DNA of 64,000 bases from Helicobacter pylori. GTDB taxonomy: Bacteria; Campylobacterota; Campylobacteria; Campylobacterales; Helicobacteraceae. The notes below the pieces were generated by a model that was given only the letters and a program-made list of their open reading frames with translations, was not told where the DNA came from and ran no database searches. The translations under genes were made by a program, and so were the position numbers. The stretch spans positions 1,116,001 through 1,180,000 of the forward strand of contig CP032046.1 of NCBI GenBank assembly GCA_008032955.1, read 5' to 3'. Positions 47,964 through 57,985 of the stretch are shown here, one piece after another (the first letter of the stretch is position 1; each line of letters opens with the position of its first letter).

Positions 47964-47991
47964 GCAAGAGAAGAAAATATCTATCTCTTGC
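47964..47991 (-). terminator. Terminator between tenA and yceI
   Basis: GCAAGAGA (47964-47971) and TCTCTTGC (47984-47991) form an 8-base stem. On the minus strand it is followed by GTTTTTCT, so it mainly ends yceI; it may also stop tenA read-through. Confidence 0.65.
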
Positions 47992-47998
47992 AAAACGA

Positions 47999-48547
47999 TT
48001 ATTGAGCGTAAGCTTCTAGTTTGATCTCAATCTTTACCTCATCTCCAACGACCGCATCGCTAAAGGTTTTGCCGATACCAAAATCCTTGCGGTTGATTTT
48101 GCCTTCAGCTTGTAACACCATGAATTCTTTTTTATTCATGGGGTTTTGTAAGGGGGCTTGGATTTTGGCTTCCAATACGACAGGCTTAGTGACGCCACGA
48201 AGAGTCAAATCCCCATAGATTTTACCATCTTCGTATTTGGTCATCTTAAAACTCCCTTTGGGGTATTTCACCACATCAAAAAAATCCGCTGTTTTCAAAT
48301 GGTTATCTCTTTTTCTGTCCCTAGTATTGACGCTTTTCACATCAATATTGCCTTCAAAAACGCTGAGCACTTTAGTGTTAGGCTCTAGATCAATTTTGCC
48401 ATCAAAATTATCAAACGCGCCTCTTGTTTCATTGAACGTGAAGTGCTTAACCTCAAACCACACGCTAGAGTTTGCTTTATCAATCGTGTAAGGTTTTGCA
48501 AACGCCAAACTAACGCCTAAAAGAGTGAACATTAACGCTTTTTTCAT
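47999..48547 (-). CDS. YceI-family periplasmic lipid-binding protein
   Basis: A 182-residue protein with a signal peptide (KKALMFTLLGVSLAFA). The lipocalin-like barrel of the YceI family is visible: YTIDKANSSVWFEVKHFTF, GNIDVKSVNTRDRKRDNHLK and GDLTLRGVTKPVVL. Family members bind isoprenoids or other amphiphilic ligands. The H. pylori orthologue is secreted or periplasmic. It stands alone, convergent with tenA and divergent from hppA. Confidence 0.92.
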   Translation of the reverse strand: MKKALMFTLLGVSLAFAKPYTIDKANSSVWFEVKHFTFNETRGAFDNFDGKIDLEPNTKVLSVFEGNIDVKSVNTRDRKRDNHLKTADFFDVVKYPKGSFKMTKYEDGKIYGDLTLRGVTKPVVLEAKIQAPLQNPMNKKEFMVLQAEGKINRKDFGIGKTFSDAVVGDEVKIEIKLEAYAQ

Positions 48548-48634
48548 TGTTTCCTCGCTTCATTTTGAATTAAAAACGCCAACTATACAACAAATTGGTT
48601 AATGGTAAAATACTCCTAATCGTCTGTTTTAAGG

Positions 48635-48640
48635 TATAAT
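48635..48640 (+). promoter_or_regulatory. -10 box of hppA
   Basis: A consensus TATAAT in AAGGTATAATAC lies 31 bases before the hppA start. yceI diverges from the same intergenic region. Confidence 0.65.
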
Positions 48641-48670
48641 ACAAAAAATCCCCATTAGGTAGGTGTTGTT

Positions 48671-49408
48671 ATGATAGAAAAGACCCTTGCATCGGTTTTA
48701 TTAGGATTGAGTTTGATGAGTGTGTTAGACGCTAAAGAGTGCGTTTCGCCGATAACAAGAAGCGTTAAATATCATCAGCAAAGCGCTGAGATTAGAGCCT
48801 TGCAATTGCAAAGTTACAAAATGGCGAAAATGGCGCTAGACAATAATCTTAAGCTCGTTAAAGACAAAAAGCCAGCCGTTATCTTGGATTTAGATGAAAC
48901 CGTCTTAAACACTTTTGATTATGCGGGCTATTTGGTCAAAAATTGCATTAAATACACCCCAGAAACTTGGGATAAATTTGAAAAAGAAGGCTCTCTTTCG
49001 CTCATTCCTGGAGCGCTAGACTTTTTAGAATACGCTAATTCTAAGGGCGTTAAGATTTTTTACATTTCTAACCGTACCCAAAAAAATAAGGCATTCACTT
49101 TAAAAACGCTCAAAAGCTTTAAGCTCCCCCAAGTGAGTGAAGAATCCGTTTTATTGAAAGAAAAAGGCAAGCCTAAAGCCGTTAGGCGGGAGTTAGTCGC
49201 TAAGGATTATGAGATTGTTTTACAAGTGGGCGACACTTTGCATGATTTTGATGTGCTTTTTGCTAAAGACGCTAAAAACAGCCAAGAACAACAAGCCAAA
49301 GTCTTGCAAAACGCTCAAAAATTCGGCACAGAATGGATCATTTTACCCAACTCTCTTTATGGCACATGGGAAGATGAGCCCATAAAAGCATGGCAGAATA
49401 AAAAATAG
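48671..49408 (+). CDS. hppA: Class C acid phosphatase/5'-nucleotidase
   Basis: A 245-residue exported HAD-superfamily phosphatase. A signal peptide of about 21 residues precedes KECVSP. The first DDDD-class motif is VILDLDETVLN (D73, D75) and the second is LQVGDTLHDFD. In H. pylori this enzyme dephosphorylates nucleotides, including NMN, outside the cytoplasm so the nucleoside can be imported. Length matches class C enzymes. A cysteine after the signal peptide could be lipidated, but no clear lipobox is seen. Confidence 0.92.
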   Translation: MIEKTLASVLLGLSLMSVLDAKECVSPITRSVKYHQQSAEIRALQLQSYKMAKMALDNNLKLVKDKKPAVILDLDETVLNTFDYAGYLVKNCIKYTPETWDKFEKEGSLSLIPGALDFLEYANSKGVKIFYISNRTQKNKAFTLKTLKSFKLPQVSEESVLLKEKGKPKAVRRELVAKDYEIVLQVGDTLHDFDVLFAKDAKNSQEQQAKVLQNAQKFGTEWIILPNSLYGTWEDEPIKAWQNKK

Positions 49409-49475
49409 AATTTATCCATCGCATAAGAACGATTTTTGCTAACATGACAAAAAATTTGACCTCTTAGGCGGAGCT

Positions 49476-50534
49476 ATGGATTTTGTAGGGTTTGAAGATT
49501 TAAAATGCAAAGATAAGGAAAACTCTCAAAAAGTTTTTGTGATCCGTAACGATAAGTTAGGCGATTTTATTTTAGCCATACCCGCTTTAATCGCTCTAAA
49601 GCATGCTTTTTTAGAAAAAGGCAAGGAGGTGTATTTGGGCGTGGTTGTGCCTAGCTATACCACCCCAATCGCTTTAGAATTCCCTTTCATTGATGAAGTC
49701 ATTATAGAAGACAACCATTTGAGTGCTACTCTCAAAAGCAAATCCATTGACGCTCTTATCTTTTTATTTTCTAATTTTAAAAACGCCAAACTCGCTTTCA
49801 GTTTGAGAAAATCCATTCCTTATATCCTAGCCCCAAAGACTAAAATCTATTTTTGGTTTTATCAAAAGAGCGTGCACCAAAACCGCTCTTTATGTTTAAA
49901 AACCGAATACGAATACAATTTGGACTTAATCCATGCGTTTTGTAAAGACTACGATCTCCCTAACGCTTCAATTAAAAAAATCGCATGGAAGCTTAAAGAC
50001 AAATCCAAAGAGCGAACCATCATCGCTTCAAAACTCAACGCTAATATTGATCTATTGTGGATTGGCGTGCATATGCATAGCGGAGGCAGTTCGCCCGTAT
50101 TGCCCGCTTCGCATTTCATTGAGCTGATTGCAATCTTGCATGAAAAATTAAGTTGTGAGATCATTCTTATTTGCGGGCCAGGCGAGAGGAAAGCCACAGA
50201 AGAACTCCTTAAAAAAGTCCCTTTCGCTCATCTCTATGATACGAGCCATAGTTTAGTGGATTTAGCCAAATTGTGCGCGAATTTAAGCGTCTATATCGGG
50301 AACGCTTCAGGCCCTTTGCATGTGAACGCTTTATTTGACAACCAATCTATCGGGTTCTATCCTAACGAACTCACCGCCTCTATTGCCAGATGGCGGCCTT
50401 TCAACGAACAATTTTTAGGCATCACCCCGCCTAATGACTCAAACGACATGAGTTTGATTGACATTCAAAAAGAAAGCGAAAAGATTATGGGATTTATCAC
50501 AAAAAATCTTTCTCATCACGCGCAAGAAAGATAA
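49476..50534 (+). CDS. Glycosyltransferase family 9 (heptosyltransferase-like)
   Basis: A 352-residue GT9 protein. VFVIRNDKLGDFILAIPALIALK is the N-terminal signature with the catalytic aspartate (RNDKLGD). The donor-binding domain has WIGVHMHSGGSSPVLP and CGPGERKATEELL, ending with YIGNASGPLHVNALF. GT9 enzymes add heptose to the lipopolysaccharide inner core, which suits H. pylori LPS. Substrate and position are not readable from sequence. It precedes trpE by 230 bases, with no gene between; the gap holds an open C-terminal-like frame but no start. Confidence 0.85.
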   Translation: MDFVGFEDLKCKDKENSQKVFVIRNDKLGDFILAIPALIALKHAFLEKGKEVYLGVVVPSYTTPIALEFPFIDEVIIEDNHLSATLKSKSIDALIFLFSNFKNAKLAFSLRKSIPYILAPKTKIYFWFYQKSVHQNRSLCLKTEYEYNLDLIHAFCKDYDLPNASIKKIAWKLKDKSKERTIIASKLNANIDLLWIGVHMHSGGSSPVLPASHFIELIAILHEKLSCEIILICGPGERKATEELLKKVPFAHLYDTSHSLVDLAKLCANLSVYIGNASGPLHVNALFDNQSIGFYPNELTASIARWRPFNEQFLGITPPNDSNDMSLIDIQKESEKIMGFITKNLSHHAQER

Positions 50535-50725
50535 CCGCAACAAACATTACGCAAGCGATCTTAAAACGCTCAAAAATTTAATCGGATTGAAGCAGTTTTT
50601 CGCATTCTCATTAAAATTTCTAATTTCCTCATAAATTGAGCCTTGAGGGATTCAATTTGAGTTTAAGTTAGATTAGCCCTTGCAAGCTCTATAAGGCTAT
50701 TAATTTATTTCCCATTTATCTATTT

Positions 50726-50740
50726 CTTGTAAAATACAAG
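50726..50740 (+). promoter_or_regulatory. Palindrome at the trpE promoter
   Basis: CTTGTA-AAA-TACAAG is a perfect 15-base palindrome. It includes TGTAAAAT, a possible extended -10, and ends 24 bases before the trpE ATG. So little leader remains that a Trp-rich attenuation peptide is not possible downstream of it. It may be an operator. Confidence 0.4.
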
Positions 50741-50764
50741 TTTATTTTTAGTGTGAAGAAATTG

Positions 50765-52267
50765 ATGGTTAGTCTTATAGAAAAAGCCCCTTACATTCCT
50801 TACCCCCTAGCTCTTTATGAAAAATTAGAGCGCGAGTACACCTTGCTTTTTGAAAGCGCTGAGATTGAGAGCAAAGCGCACACCAAATCCCTATTAATGG
50901 CTAAAGCCTGTTTGAAGCTCATTTGCAACCACAATATCGTAACTATCACTAGCCTGACGCCTAATGGTGGGGCGTTTTTGCAAAAATTGAGCGCGTTTTT
51001 TAAAACGCCTATACAAGACAACGCCCTAACCTTAACCTACACCAAACATAAAAAAATCCAAGATGAGTTTTTAAAACTCTTTGAGCCTAGCCCTTTTGAC
51101 GCTTTAAGGGGGCTTTTTAAAAGCGTTAAAACAAAACCCAAACACCCTTTTACGCTTTTAAGTGCGGGCGTTTTTTCTTTTGAAATGCTCAATTTTTTTG
51201 AAGATTTGCCCCACTTAAAAGCACAAGACAACACAGCGCATGACTTTATTTTTTATCTCGCACAAAATTTGATCATCATAGACCATAAAGAAAAAAGCGC
51301 TGAAATCTTGGGGGCGTGTTTTGATGAACGCTTTAAAACAGAGATAGCCCAGGAATTACAAGACTTAAAAGAGTTGGCTAAAAACATCAAAAGCGACTTT
51401 ATCCCTAAAAAATCCAAGCAAAGCACAGAAGTTAGCGTTAGTTGTGATGATAGCGAGTTTGAAAAAAAGGTGCTATCCTTACAAGAAGAAATCAAAAAAG
51501 GCGAGATTTTTCAAGCGGTGTTGTCGCGCAGTTTTTACATGGAGTGCTTGGAGAGTTTGAGCACGTATTACCATTTAAAGCTCTCTAACCCTAGCCCTTA
51601 TATGTTCTATATTAAAGACAGCGATTTTATCCTTTTTGGGGCAAGCCCTGAGAGCGCTTTAAAATACAACGCCCTAATGAATACGGCTGAAATTTATCCC
51701 ATTGCTGGCACCCGTTTAAGGGGCAAGGACAAGCAAGGCAATATTGATTACGATTTAGATAGTAAAATGGAATTTGATTTGCAACACGACTATAAAGAAA
51801 GGGCTGAACACATCATGCTAGTGGATTTAGCCAGAAACGACATGGCCAGGGTTTCAAAAAAACGCTATTGTGACAAGCTTTTAAAGGTGGATAAATATTC
51901 CAATGTCATGCATTTAGTCTCAAGGGTTGTGGGGGAATTGAAAAAAGGGTGCGATAGTTTGCATGCTTACAGGAGCTTTATGAACGCCGGCACGCTCAGC
52001 GGAGCGCCTAAAATCTCTGCGATCAAGCTCATTTACCAATTAGAAAACCAAAGGAGAGGCTCTTATGGAGGGAGCGTGGGGTATTTAAACAGCGAGGGTT
52101 CTATGGATTCTTGCATCACTATCCGTTCATGTTTTGTCAAAAACAATAGAGCGCTGATCCAAGCAGGAGCTGGCATCGTGTTAGACAGCGTGCCACAAAA
52201 CGAAGCGAATGAAACAAGAGCCAAAGCGCAAGCCCTTATTGATGCGATCAGGAAAACAAGCTTATGA
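50765..52267 (+). CDS. trpE: Anthranilate synthase component I
   Basis: A 500-residue enzyme that turns chorismate plus ammonia into anthranilate. The Trp-binding LLFESAE motif near residue 30 suggests feedback inhibition. Catalytic motifs are [36 protein letters not shown] and [16 protein letters not shown] use the ATG at 50765; a GTG four codons earlier is possible. First gene of trpEGD(CF)BA, coupled to trpG by ATGA. Confidence 0.97.
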   Translation: MVSLIEKAPYIPYPLALYEKLEREYTLLFESAEIESKAHTKSLLMAKACLKLICNHNIVTITSLTPNGGAFLQKLSAFFKTPIQDNALTLTYTKHKKIQDEFLKLFEPSPFDALRGLFKSVKTKPKHPFTLLSAGVFSFEMLNFFEDLPHLKAQDNTAHDFIFYLAQNLIIIDHKEKSAEILGACFDERFKTEIAQELQDLKELAKNIKSDFIPKKSKQSTEVSVSCDDSEFEKKVLSLQEEIKKGEIFQAVLSRSFYMECLESLSTYYHLKLSNPSPYMFYIKDSDFILFGASPESALKYNALMNTAEIYPIAGTRLRGKDKQGNIDYDLDSKMEFDLQHDYKERAEHIMLVDLARNDMARVSKKRYCDKLLKVDKYSNVMHLVSRVVGELKKGCDSLHAYRSFMNAGTLSGAPKISAIKLIYQLENQRRGSYGGSVGYLNSEGSMDSCITIRSCFVKNNRALIQAGAGIVLDSVPQNEANETRAKAQALIDAIRKTSL

Positions 52268-52848
52268 AAATCTTTTTTATAGACAATTTTGATTCCTTCT
52301 CTTATAACTTGGTGTATGAATTAGAGTGTTTGGGTTATGAAGTGGCCGTTTATCAAAACGATATTGAGCCTGATTACCTTATGGATTTGATGAAAAAAGA
52401 ATCAAAAACCCCCTTATTGTTCATTTCACCCGGGCCTGGTAACCCTAATAGTTCAGGCAATCTTTTAAAAATCATTGCAATGGCCAAAAAGAAATTCCCC
52501 ATTTTAGGGGTTTGTTTAGGCTTGCAAGCTTTAGCGCAAAGCTATGGGGCTAAAATCATAAGGAGTAAAGAAATCGTGCATGGCAAAGCGACGACTATCG
52601 CGCTCAAAAAGCATGCCGTTTTTAAAGGCTTAGGGGAGAGCATGGTGGTGGGGCGTTACCATTCTTTAATGGCGAGCGGATTGCCTAAAAATTTAGAAGT
52701 GATCGCTGAGCATGACAATATCCCTATGGCTATTGTCAATGAAGAAGATAAAATCTTAGCCTATCAATTCCACCCTGAAAGCATCATGACTTTACAGGGG
52801 AGGGCGTTGTTAGAGCAAAGCGTGGGGTTTTTAAGAGAGTTGTCATGA
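52264..52848 (+). CDS. trpG: Anthranilate synthase component II (glutamine amidotransferase)
   Basis: A 194-residue class I amidotransferase that feeds ammonia to Trp[16 protein letters not shown] at the N-terminus, ISPGPGNPN, the nucleophile C84 in [10 protein letters not shown], and the His-Glu pair in YQFHPES are all present. It is a separate gene rather than fused to trpD as in E. coli. Overlaps of four bases with both neighbours. Confidence 0.97.
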   Translation: MKIFFIDNFDSFSYNLVYELECLGYEVAVYQNDIEPDYLMDLMKKESKTPLLFISPGPGNPNSSGNLLKIIAMAKKKFPILGVCLGLQALAQSYGAKIIRSKEIVHGKATTIALKKHAVFKGLGESMVVGRYHSLMASGLPKNLEVIAEHDNIPMAIVNEEDKILAYQFHPESIMTLQGRALLEQSVGFLRELS

Positions 52849-53852
52849 AAGATATTTTAAACACTCTCTATCATCAAAAAGACTTGAACGATGGAGAAGT
52901 CAAGAAGTTATTCACTCTTATTATCCACGAAAAAGTAAGCCCAGTGCAACTTGGGGCCATTTTATGCGCTTTAAAAATCAAGGGCGAGAGCTTTAAGGAG
53001 ATTAGCGTTGCTGCAACCACGCTTTTAGAGCATGCCCCTAAGCCTTTTGATAGCGGCGTGGATTTAATAGACAATTGCGGCACAGGAGGCGATGGGTTAA
53101 AAACGATTAATATTAGCACGATTGCCGCGCTCATTGCCAGCTCTATGGGGTTATCTATGGCCAAACACGGATCAAGGAGCGTGTCCAGTCATAGCGGGAG
53201 CGCGGATTTGTTGGAAAACTTAGGCGTGAATATTGAAATGAACCCCACGCAATTAGAGAATTGTTTCAAACAAACGCATTTTGGGTTTTTATTCGCGCCT
53301 TTATACCATCAAAGTTTTAAAAAATCCGCCCCCTTAAGAAAAGAGCTTTTCACTAAAACGATTTTTAATTGCTTAGGACCTTTAATCAACCCCTTAAGGC
53401 CAAAAATCCAGCTTTTAGGCGTGTATGACAAATCCTTGTGTAAGACTATGGCGCTAGCGTTGAAGGCTTTAGGCGTTAAAAGGGCGATGGTGGTTAATGG
53501 AGGGGGGACAGATGAAATCGTGTTGCATGACATTACGCATGCGTGTGAATTGAAAAATAACGAAATTTTAGAGTATGACTTGAGCGCTAAAGATTTTGAT
53601 TTACCCCCCTATGATTTGAAAGAATTACAGATTGAAAACGCACAAGAAAGCGTTCAGGCGTGTTTAGATATTTTAGAAAATAAAGGCAAAGATTCGCACA
53701 CGATGGTGGTTGTGGCGAATGTGGCGAGTTTGTTGTATTTAAGCCATAGGGCTAAAGATTTAAAAGAGGGCGTGGGCATGACTTTAGAGCATTTAAAAAC
53801 CAAAGTGCCTTATACGCATTTGCAAAAAATCATAAGGCTAAGCCATGCCTAG
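52845..53852 (+). CDS. trpD: Anthranilate phosphoribosyltransferase
   Basis: A 335-residue enzyme that joins PRPP to anthranilate. [17 protein letters not shown] is the PRPP loop, [21 protein letters not shown] the anthranilate site, and [10 protein letters not shown] the second metal region. Length is normal for the unfused form. It overlaps trpG by four bases and trpCF by eight. Confidence 0.97.
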   Translation: MKDILNTLYHQKDLNDGEVKKLFTLIIHEKVSPVQLGAILCALKIKGESFKEISVAATTLLEHAPKPFDSGVDLIDNCGTGGDGLKTINISTIAALIASSMGLSMAKHGSRSVSSHSGSADLLENLGVNIEMNPTQLENCFKQTHFGFLFAPLYHQSFKKSAPLRKELFTKTIFNCLGPLINPLRPKIQLLGVYDKSLCKTMALALKALGVKRAMVVNGGGTDEIVLHDITHACELKNNEILEYDLSAKDFDLPPYDLKELQIENAQESVQACLDILENKGKDSHTMVVVANVASLLYLSHRAKDLKEGVGMTLEHLKTKVPYTHLQKIIRLSHA

Positions 53853-55203
53853 CGTGTTAGAAAACATCCTTAAAGACAAGCTCTTAGAAGTTTCTGCACT
53901 CAAAAAAAATCACACCTTGCCCGCAAACATAACCCCAAGCGATAGGGATTTTAAAAAAGCGTTATTGGAAAAAAGGACAAGCTTTATTTTAGAATGTAAA
54001 AAAGCATCGCCCTCTAAAGGTTTGATCAGAAAAGATTTTGACTTGTTGAAAATAGCCAAGACTTATGAAAAATTTGCCTCCTGTGTTTCAGTTTTAGCCG
54101 ATTCTAAATATTTTTTAGGCTCTTATGAAAACATTAAGATTGTCTCGCAGCATTCCACCAAGCCCATTTTGTGTAAAGATTTTATCATTGATGCTTTTCA
54201 GATCAAACTCGCTAGAATGATGGGGGCTAATGCGGTGCTTTTAATGTTAAGCGTGTTAGATGATAAAAACTATTTAGAGCTCTTTAATCTCGCTAAATCC
54301 TTAAACATGAGCGTGCTGACTGAAGTTTCCAACCAGCAAGAAATCAAGCGCTTGCTCAAACTCCAATACGACATTATCGGCATCAATAACAGGGATTTGC
54401 ACACCTTAAAAACCGACATTGACAACACGCTCAAATTACGCCCCCTTTTGCCTAAAGACGCGCTTGTGGTGAGCGAGTCCGGTATTTATTCGCACACGCA
54501 AATCAAAGCCCTAGCGCCTTATGTGAATGGCTTTTTAGTGGGCAGCTCTTTAATGAAAGAAAAGGATTTGAAAAAAGCGTGTATTAAATTGATTTTAGGC
54601 GAAAATAAAGTGTGCGGGCTTACAAGAATTAAAGACGCTAAAGCCGTTTATAAAAACCACTTTATTTATGGGGGTTTGATTTTTGAAAAATCTTCGCCCA
54701 GATACATCAAGCCTAAAGAAGCCCTAAAAATCACAAAAGCGGTTAAAGAATTGGATTTTGTGGGCGTGTTTGTGAAAGATAAGATTAAAAAAATTCAAAA
54801 AATCGCTAAAAAGCTTGATTTAAAAGCGGTGCAGCTTTATGGCTATTCGCAACAAGAAATCGCTCAATTAAAAAAATCGCTCCCTAAAACTTGTGCGATT
54901 TGGCAAGTAGGGAGTGTGATGAACGCTAACGATTTAGCGCCTAAAGTTAAAGAAGCCTCTCTAATCTTATACGACACTAAGGGGGATAAAATGGGAGGCA
55001 ATGGCGTGAGTTTTGATTGGGGTATTTTAGAAAATGTCAAAACGCCTTTCATGTTAGCTGGCGGGCTTAATTTGGATAATATTCAAAAAGCCTTGAAAGT
55101 TAAAGCGTTGGGTTTGGATTTCAATTCAGGTTTAGAAACAAGCCCCGGGATTAAAAATAAGGATAAAATCAAGCGATTAGCCCGAATTTTAAGAGAGTAT
55201 TAA
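53845..55203 (+). CDS. trpC: Fused indole-3-glycerol-phosphate synthase/phosphoribosylanthranilate isomerase
   Basis: A 452-residue bifunctional enzyme for two steps of Trp synthesis. Residues 1-250 form Trp[39 protein letters not shown] and VSESGIYS. Residues about 255-452 form Trp[15 protein letters not shown] and [11 protein letters not shown]. The fusion matches the E. coli arrangement. It ends one base before trpB. Confidence 0.97.
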   Translation: MPSVLENILKDKLLEVSALKKNHTLPANITPSDRDFKKALLEKRTSFILECKKASPSKGLIRKDFDLLKIAKTYEKFASCVSVLADSKYFLGSYENIKIVSQHSTKPILCKDFIIDAFQIKLARMMGANAVLLMLSVLDDKNYLELFNLAKSLNMSVLTEVSNQQEIKRLLKLQYDIIGINNRDLHTLKTDIDNTLKLRPLLPKDALVVSESGIYSHTQIKALAPYVNGFLVGSSLMKEKDLKKACIKLILGENKVCGLTRIKDAKAVYKNHFIYGGLIFEKSSPRYIKPKEALKITKAVKELDFVGVFVKDKIKKIQKIAKKLDLKAVQLYGYSQQEIAQLKKSLPKTCAIWQVGSVMNANDLAPKVKEASLILYDTKGDKMGGNGVSFDWGILENVKTPFMLAGGLNLDNIQKALKVKALGLDFNSGLETSPGIKNKDKIKRLARILREY

Positions 55204-55204
55204 A

Positions 55205-56392
55205 ATGAATAAAAAAGCGTATTTTGGGGAGTTTGGAGGGAGTTTTGTTTCAGAATTGTTAGTGCCTGCATTAAGAGAGTTAGAACAGGCGTTTGATGCG
55301 TGTTTGAAAGATGAAAAATTCCAAAAAGAATATTTCCATCTTTTAAAAGATTTTGTGGGCCGTCCTAGCCCCTTAACCTTGTGTCAAAATATCGTTTCTA
55401 ACCCTAAAGTTAAGCTTTATCTAAAACGAGAAGATTTAATCCATGGCGGGGCGCACAAGACTAATCAGGCTTTAGGGCAAGCCCTTTTAGCAAAAAAAAT
55501 GGGTAAAACAAGGATTATTGCTGAAACAGGTGCTGGGCAGCATGGCGTGGCGACGGCTATTGCTTGCGCGTTGTTGGGTTTAAAATGCGTGATTTTTATG
55601 GGGGCTAAAGACATCAAGCGCCAGGAAATGAATGTTTTTAGAATGCGCTTATTAGGCGCTGAAGTCAGAGAGGTTAATTCAGGGAGCGCGACGCTTAAAG
55701 ACGCTGTGAATGAAGCCTTAAGGGATTGGGCGAGCAGTTACAAGGACACGCATTATTTGCTAGGCACAGCCGCCGGGCCACACCCTTACCCCACAATGGT
55801 TAAAACCTTTCAAAAAATGATAGGCGATGAGGTTAAAAGTCAAATTTTAGAAAAAGAAAACCGCTTGCCTGATTATGTTATCGCATGCGTTGGAGGGGGG
55901 TCTAACGCTATAGGGATATTTAGTGCGTTTTTAAACGATAAAGAGGTTAAACTCATAGGCGTAGAACCGGCGGGTTTAGGGCTAGAAACCAATAAGCATG
56001 GGGCGACTTTGAATAAGGGGCGTGTGGGGATTTTGCATGGGAATAAAACCTATCTTTTACAAGATGATGAAGGCCAGATTATAGAAAGCCATAGCATTAG
56101 CGCCGGGCTTGATTATCCAGGAGTGGGGCCAGAACACAGCTATTTAAAAGAGAGCGCTCGTGCGATTTATGAAAGCGCAAGCGATCTTGAAGCGCTAGAA
56201 GCCTTTAGTTTGTTGTGCCAAAAAGAAGGCATTATCCCAGCGCTAGAAAGCTCACACGCTTTAGCGTATGCCTTAAAACTCACTCAAAAATGCGAAGAAG
56301 AAAGCATCATTGTAGTGAATTTAAGCGGTCGGGGGGATAAGGATTTAAGCACCGTTTATAACGCTTTAAAAGGAGGTTTAAATGAGGTATAA
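55205..56392 (+). CDS. trpB: Tryptophan synthase beta chain
   Basis: A 395-residue PLP enzyme that joins indole and serine. The PLP lysine is K85 in [12 protein letters not shown], and [12 protein letters not shown] and the phosphate loop [10 protein letters not shown] follow. Length is normal. It overlaps trpA by 11 bases. Confidence 0.98.
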   Translation: MNKKAYFGEFGGSFVSELLVPALRELEQAFDACLKDEKFQKEYFHLLKDFVGRPSPLTLCQNIVSNPKVKLYLKREDLIHGGAHKTNQALGQALLAKKMGKTRIIAETGAGQHGVATAIACALLGLKCVIFMGAKDIKRQEMNVFRMRLLGAEVREVNSGSATLKDAVNEALRDWASSYKDTHYLLGTAAGPHPYPTMVKTFQKMIGDEVKSQILEKENRLPDYVIACVGGGSNAIGIFSAFLNDKEVKLIGVEPAGLGLETNKHGATLNKGRVGILHGNKTYLLQDDEGQIIESHSISAGLDYPGVGPEHSYLKESARAIYESASDLEALEAFSLLCQKEGIIPALESSHALAYALKLTQKCEEESIIVVNLSGRGDKDLSTVYNALKGGLNEV

Positions 56393-57170
56393 AAACATGT
56401 TTGAAACCTTAAAAAAACAAGACAAAATGGCGTTTATCCCGTTTGTAACCTTGGGCGATCCTAATTATGAGTGGAGTTTTGAAATCATTAAAACCTTAAT
56501 TGCTAGCGGGGTGAGCGCTTTAGAATTGGGGTTTGCTTTCTCAGATCCCGTAGCGGATGGCATTACCATACAAGCGAGCCATTTAAGGGCGTTAAAACAC
56601 GCTTCTATGGCTAAAAATTTCCAGCTTTTAAAAAAAATTAGAGGCTACAACCATGATATTCCCATAGGGCTTTTAGCGTATGCGAATTTAATTTTTTCTT
56701 ATGGCGTTGATGGCTTTTACGCTCAAGCTAAAGAATGCGGTATAGATAGCGTTTTAATAGCGGATATGCCCCTAATAGAAAAAGAATTAGTCATCAAATC
56801 CGCTCAAAAACACCACATTAAACAAATCTTTATCGCCAGTCCTAATGCGAGCGTTAAAGATTTAGAACAAGCCGCTACGCATTCGCAAGGCTATATCTAC
56901 ACTTTAGCCAGGAGTGGGGTTACAGGGGCGAGCCATACTTTAGAAAATGATGCGAGCGCGATCATTAAAACCCTAAAAACTTTTAGCCCTACCCCCGCAT
57001 TACTAGGCTTTGGCATTTCCAAAAAAGAACACATCAAAAACGCTAAAGACATGGGTGCTGATGGCGTGATTTGCGGCTCAGCGTTAGTCAAAATCATAGA
57101 AGAAAATTTAAACAATGAAAACGCCATGCTAGAAAAAATTAAAGGGTTTATAGGAGGAATGATTTTTTAA
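56382..57170 (+). CDS. trpA: Tryptophan synthase alpha chain
   Basis: A 262-residue TIM-barrel subunit that cleaves indole-3-glycerol phosphate. Catalytic E48 is in [11 protein letters not shown] and D59 follows in VADG. The start is the ATG after AAAGGAGG. Its last few bases and stop codon already belong to the 270-base inverted repeat, so the endpoint of the rearrangement touches the gene without harming it. Confidence 0.97.
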   Translation: MRYKNMFETLKKQDKMAFIPFVTLGDPNYEWSFEIIKTLIASGVSALELGFAFSDPVADGITIQASHLRALKHASMAKNFQLLKKIRGYNHDIPIGLLAYANLIFSYGVDGFYAQAKECGIDSVLIADMPLIEKELVIKSAQKHHIKQIFIASPNASVKDLEQAATHSQGYIYTLARSGVTGASHTLENDASAIIKTLKTFSPTPALLGFGISKKEHIKNAKDMGADGVICGSALVKIIEENLNNENAMLEKIKGFIGGMIF

Positions 57171-57435
57171 GGCTTTTAGGATTTGTTGCGTCAAAAAATT
57201 AAAGATTATAGACTAACAATCATCATCAGGTTTTATTGCATGCGTGTTATTATTGGGTGTATTTTTATAAATCTGTGAAAGACACTGTTCTTGTTGTATT
57301 GGGCTTTCCGATTCTAGGCATACCATTCACCAAATGTGTAGCGTAGTCAGGCGTTAGCGTAGGAAATACTGCCATAAGCCTAACAACAATATAAAAGTAG
57401 CCTTGTAGTGTGGTTGATAGCGGCTAAAATCGCAG
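57166..57435. repeat. 270-base inverted repeat, right copy
   Basis: Exact reverse complement of 43621-43890. It starts inside the last codon of trpA and ends at ATCGCAG. No intact gene is inside. The identity of the two copies suggests a recent event or continuing exchange. Confidence 0.97.
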
Positions 57436-57516
57436 GTATTTTGATAATAAAAAAGCTGATTTTTATTAGAGGGTTTTAGTTAGGAAGCCCTTTACTTTAG
57501 CAAGGGGCGGTTTCAC

Positions 57517-57777
57517 ACATACCAAGCCATAAGCGATTATGGCCTTTTTAGGGTGTTAGAAACCCATTTTACTTTGCCCAGTTTTAAAGGGGAGCAAATC
57601 TCACTTTTTAGCTTGGATTTTAAAGCCCAATTCACTTCTAAAAACCTCAAATACCCCTTAAAAAACTTGCGTTTAAAAACGCTCTTTTCTGGCTCGCTCA
57701 ATGAAGCTACAGATAGTTTTTTTAGCCTTAGCTCTACACCTAAATCGGTGGTGTTGGTCTATCAAAAATTCTTATGA
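57517..57777 (+). pseudogene. Remnant of the thiN 3' end
   Basis: About 85 codons match the C-terminal part of ThiN encoded at 44275-44889, in opposite orientation. Shared text includes DYGLFRVLET and LKNLRLKTLFSGSLNEA, through to VLVYQKF. Nucleotide identity is near 90 percent, and most differences are in its 5' half. It has no start codon or 5' region. It keeps the place beside rplQ that thiN has in the usual gene order, as expected when a segment is duplicated during inversion. Confidence 0.92.
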
Positions 57778-57806
57778 GCGGATTTTGTTAGGCAAGTTTT
57801 TGTCTG

Positions 57807-57985
57807 TATATTGTGTCAAGTTAAGAAGCATTTGAGTTAGCAAGTAGAGAAAGATTGATTCAGTCCCGCTTTGGCGTGGTGGCGGTTCGGTTTATAGTCT
57901 TTAGTGTATCTTGTGTGGCTTTCACAAGATAGGAGTTTGTATCTTGTGTCTTTTTTATAAAACCACTACAAAGCGAACAAATCAA
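57807..57985 (+). other. Second structured element, decayed homologue of the one at 46860-47083
   Basis: In order on the plus strand: TG-TATATT (-10, 57807-57812); arm TTGATT (57855-57860) and CGCTTTG (57867-57873); TATCTTGTG (57907-57915), CACAAGATA (57923-57931) and TATCTTGTG (57940-57948) followed by a T-run; and the partner arm CAAAGCG (57969-57975) and AATCAA (57980-57985). ACAAGATAGGAGT is shared exactly with the first element. The middle segment can pair with either copy of TATCTTGTG; pairing with the second makes an intrinsic terminator. No good start codon remains, so any small ORF is lost. Confidence 0.5.

Noticed and set aside
50535..50640. A small gene following the GT9 gene (KDNRNKHYASDLKTLK)
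   Set aside because: The open frame has no start codon or ribosome-binding site and overlaps the GT9 end; it could be only a relic.
57553..57777. A short functional gene at the thiN remnant
   Set aside because: It starts only with an internal GTG, has no ribosome-binding site and covers just the C-terminal half of ThiN without catalytic motifs.
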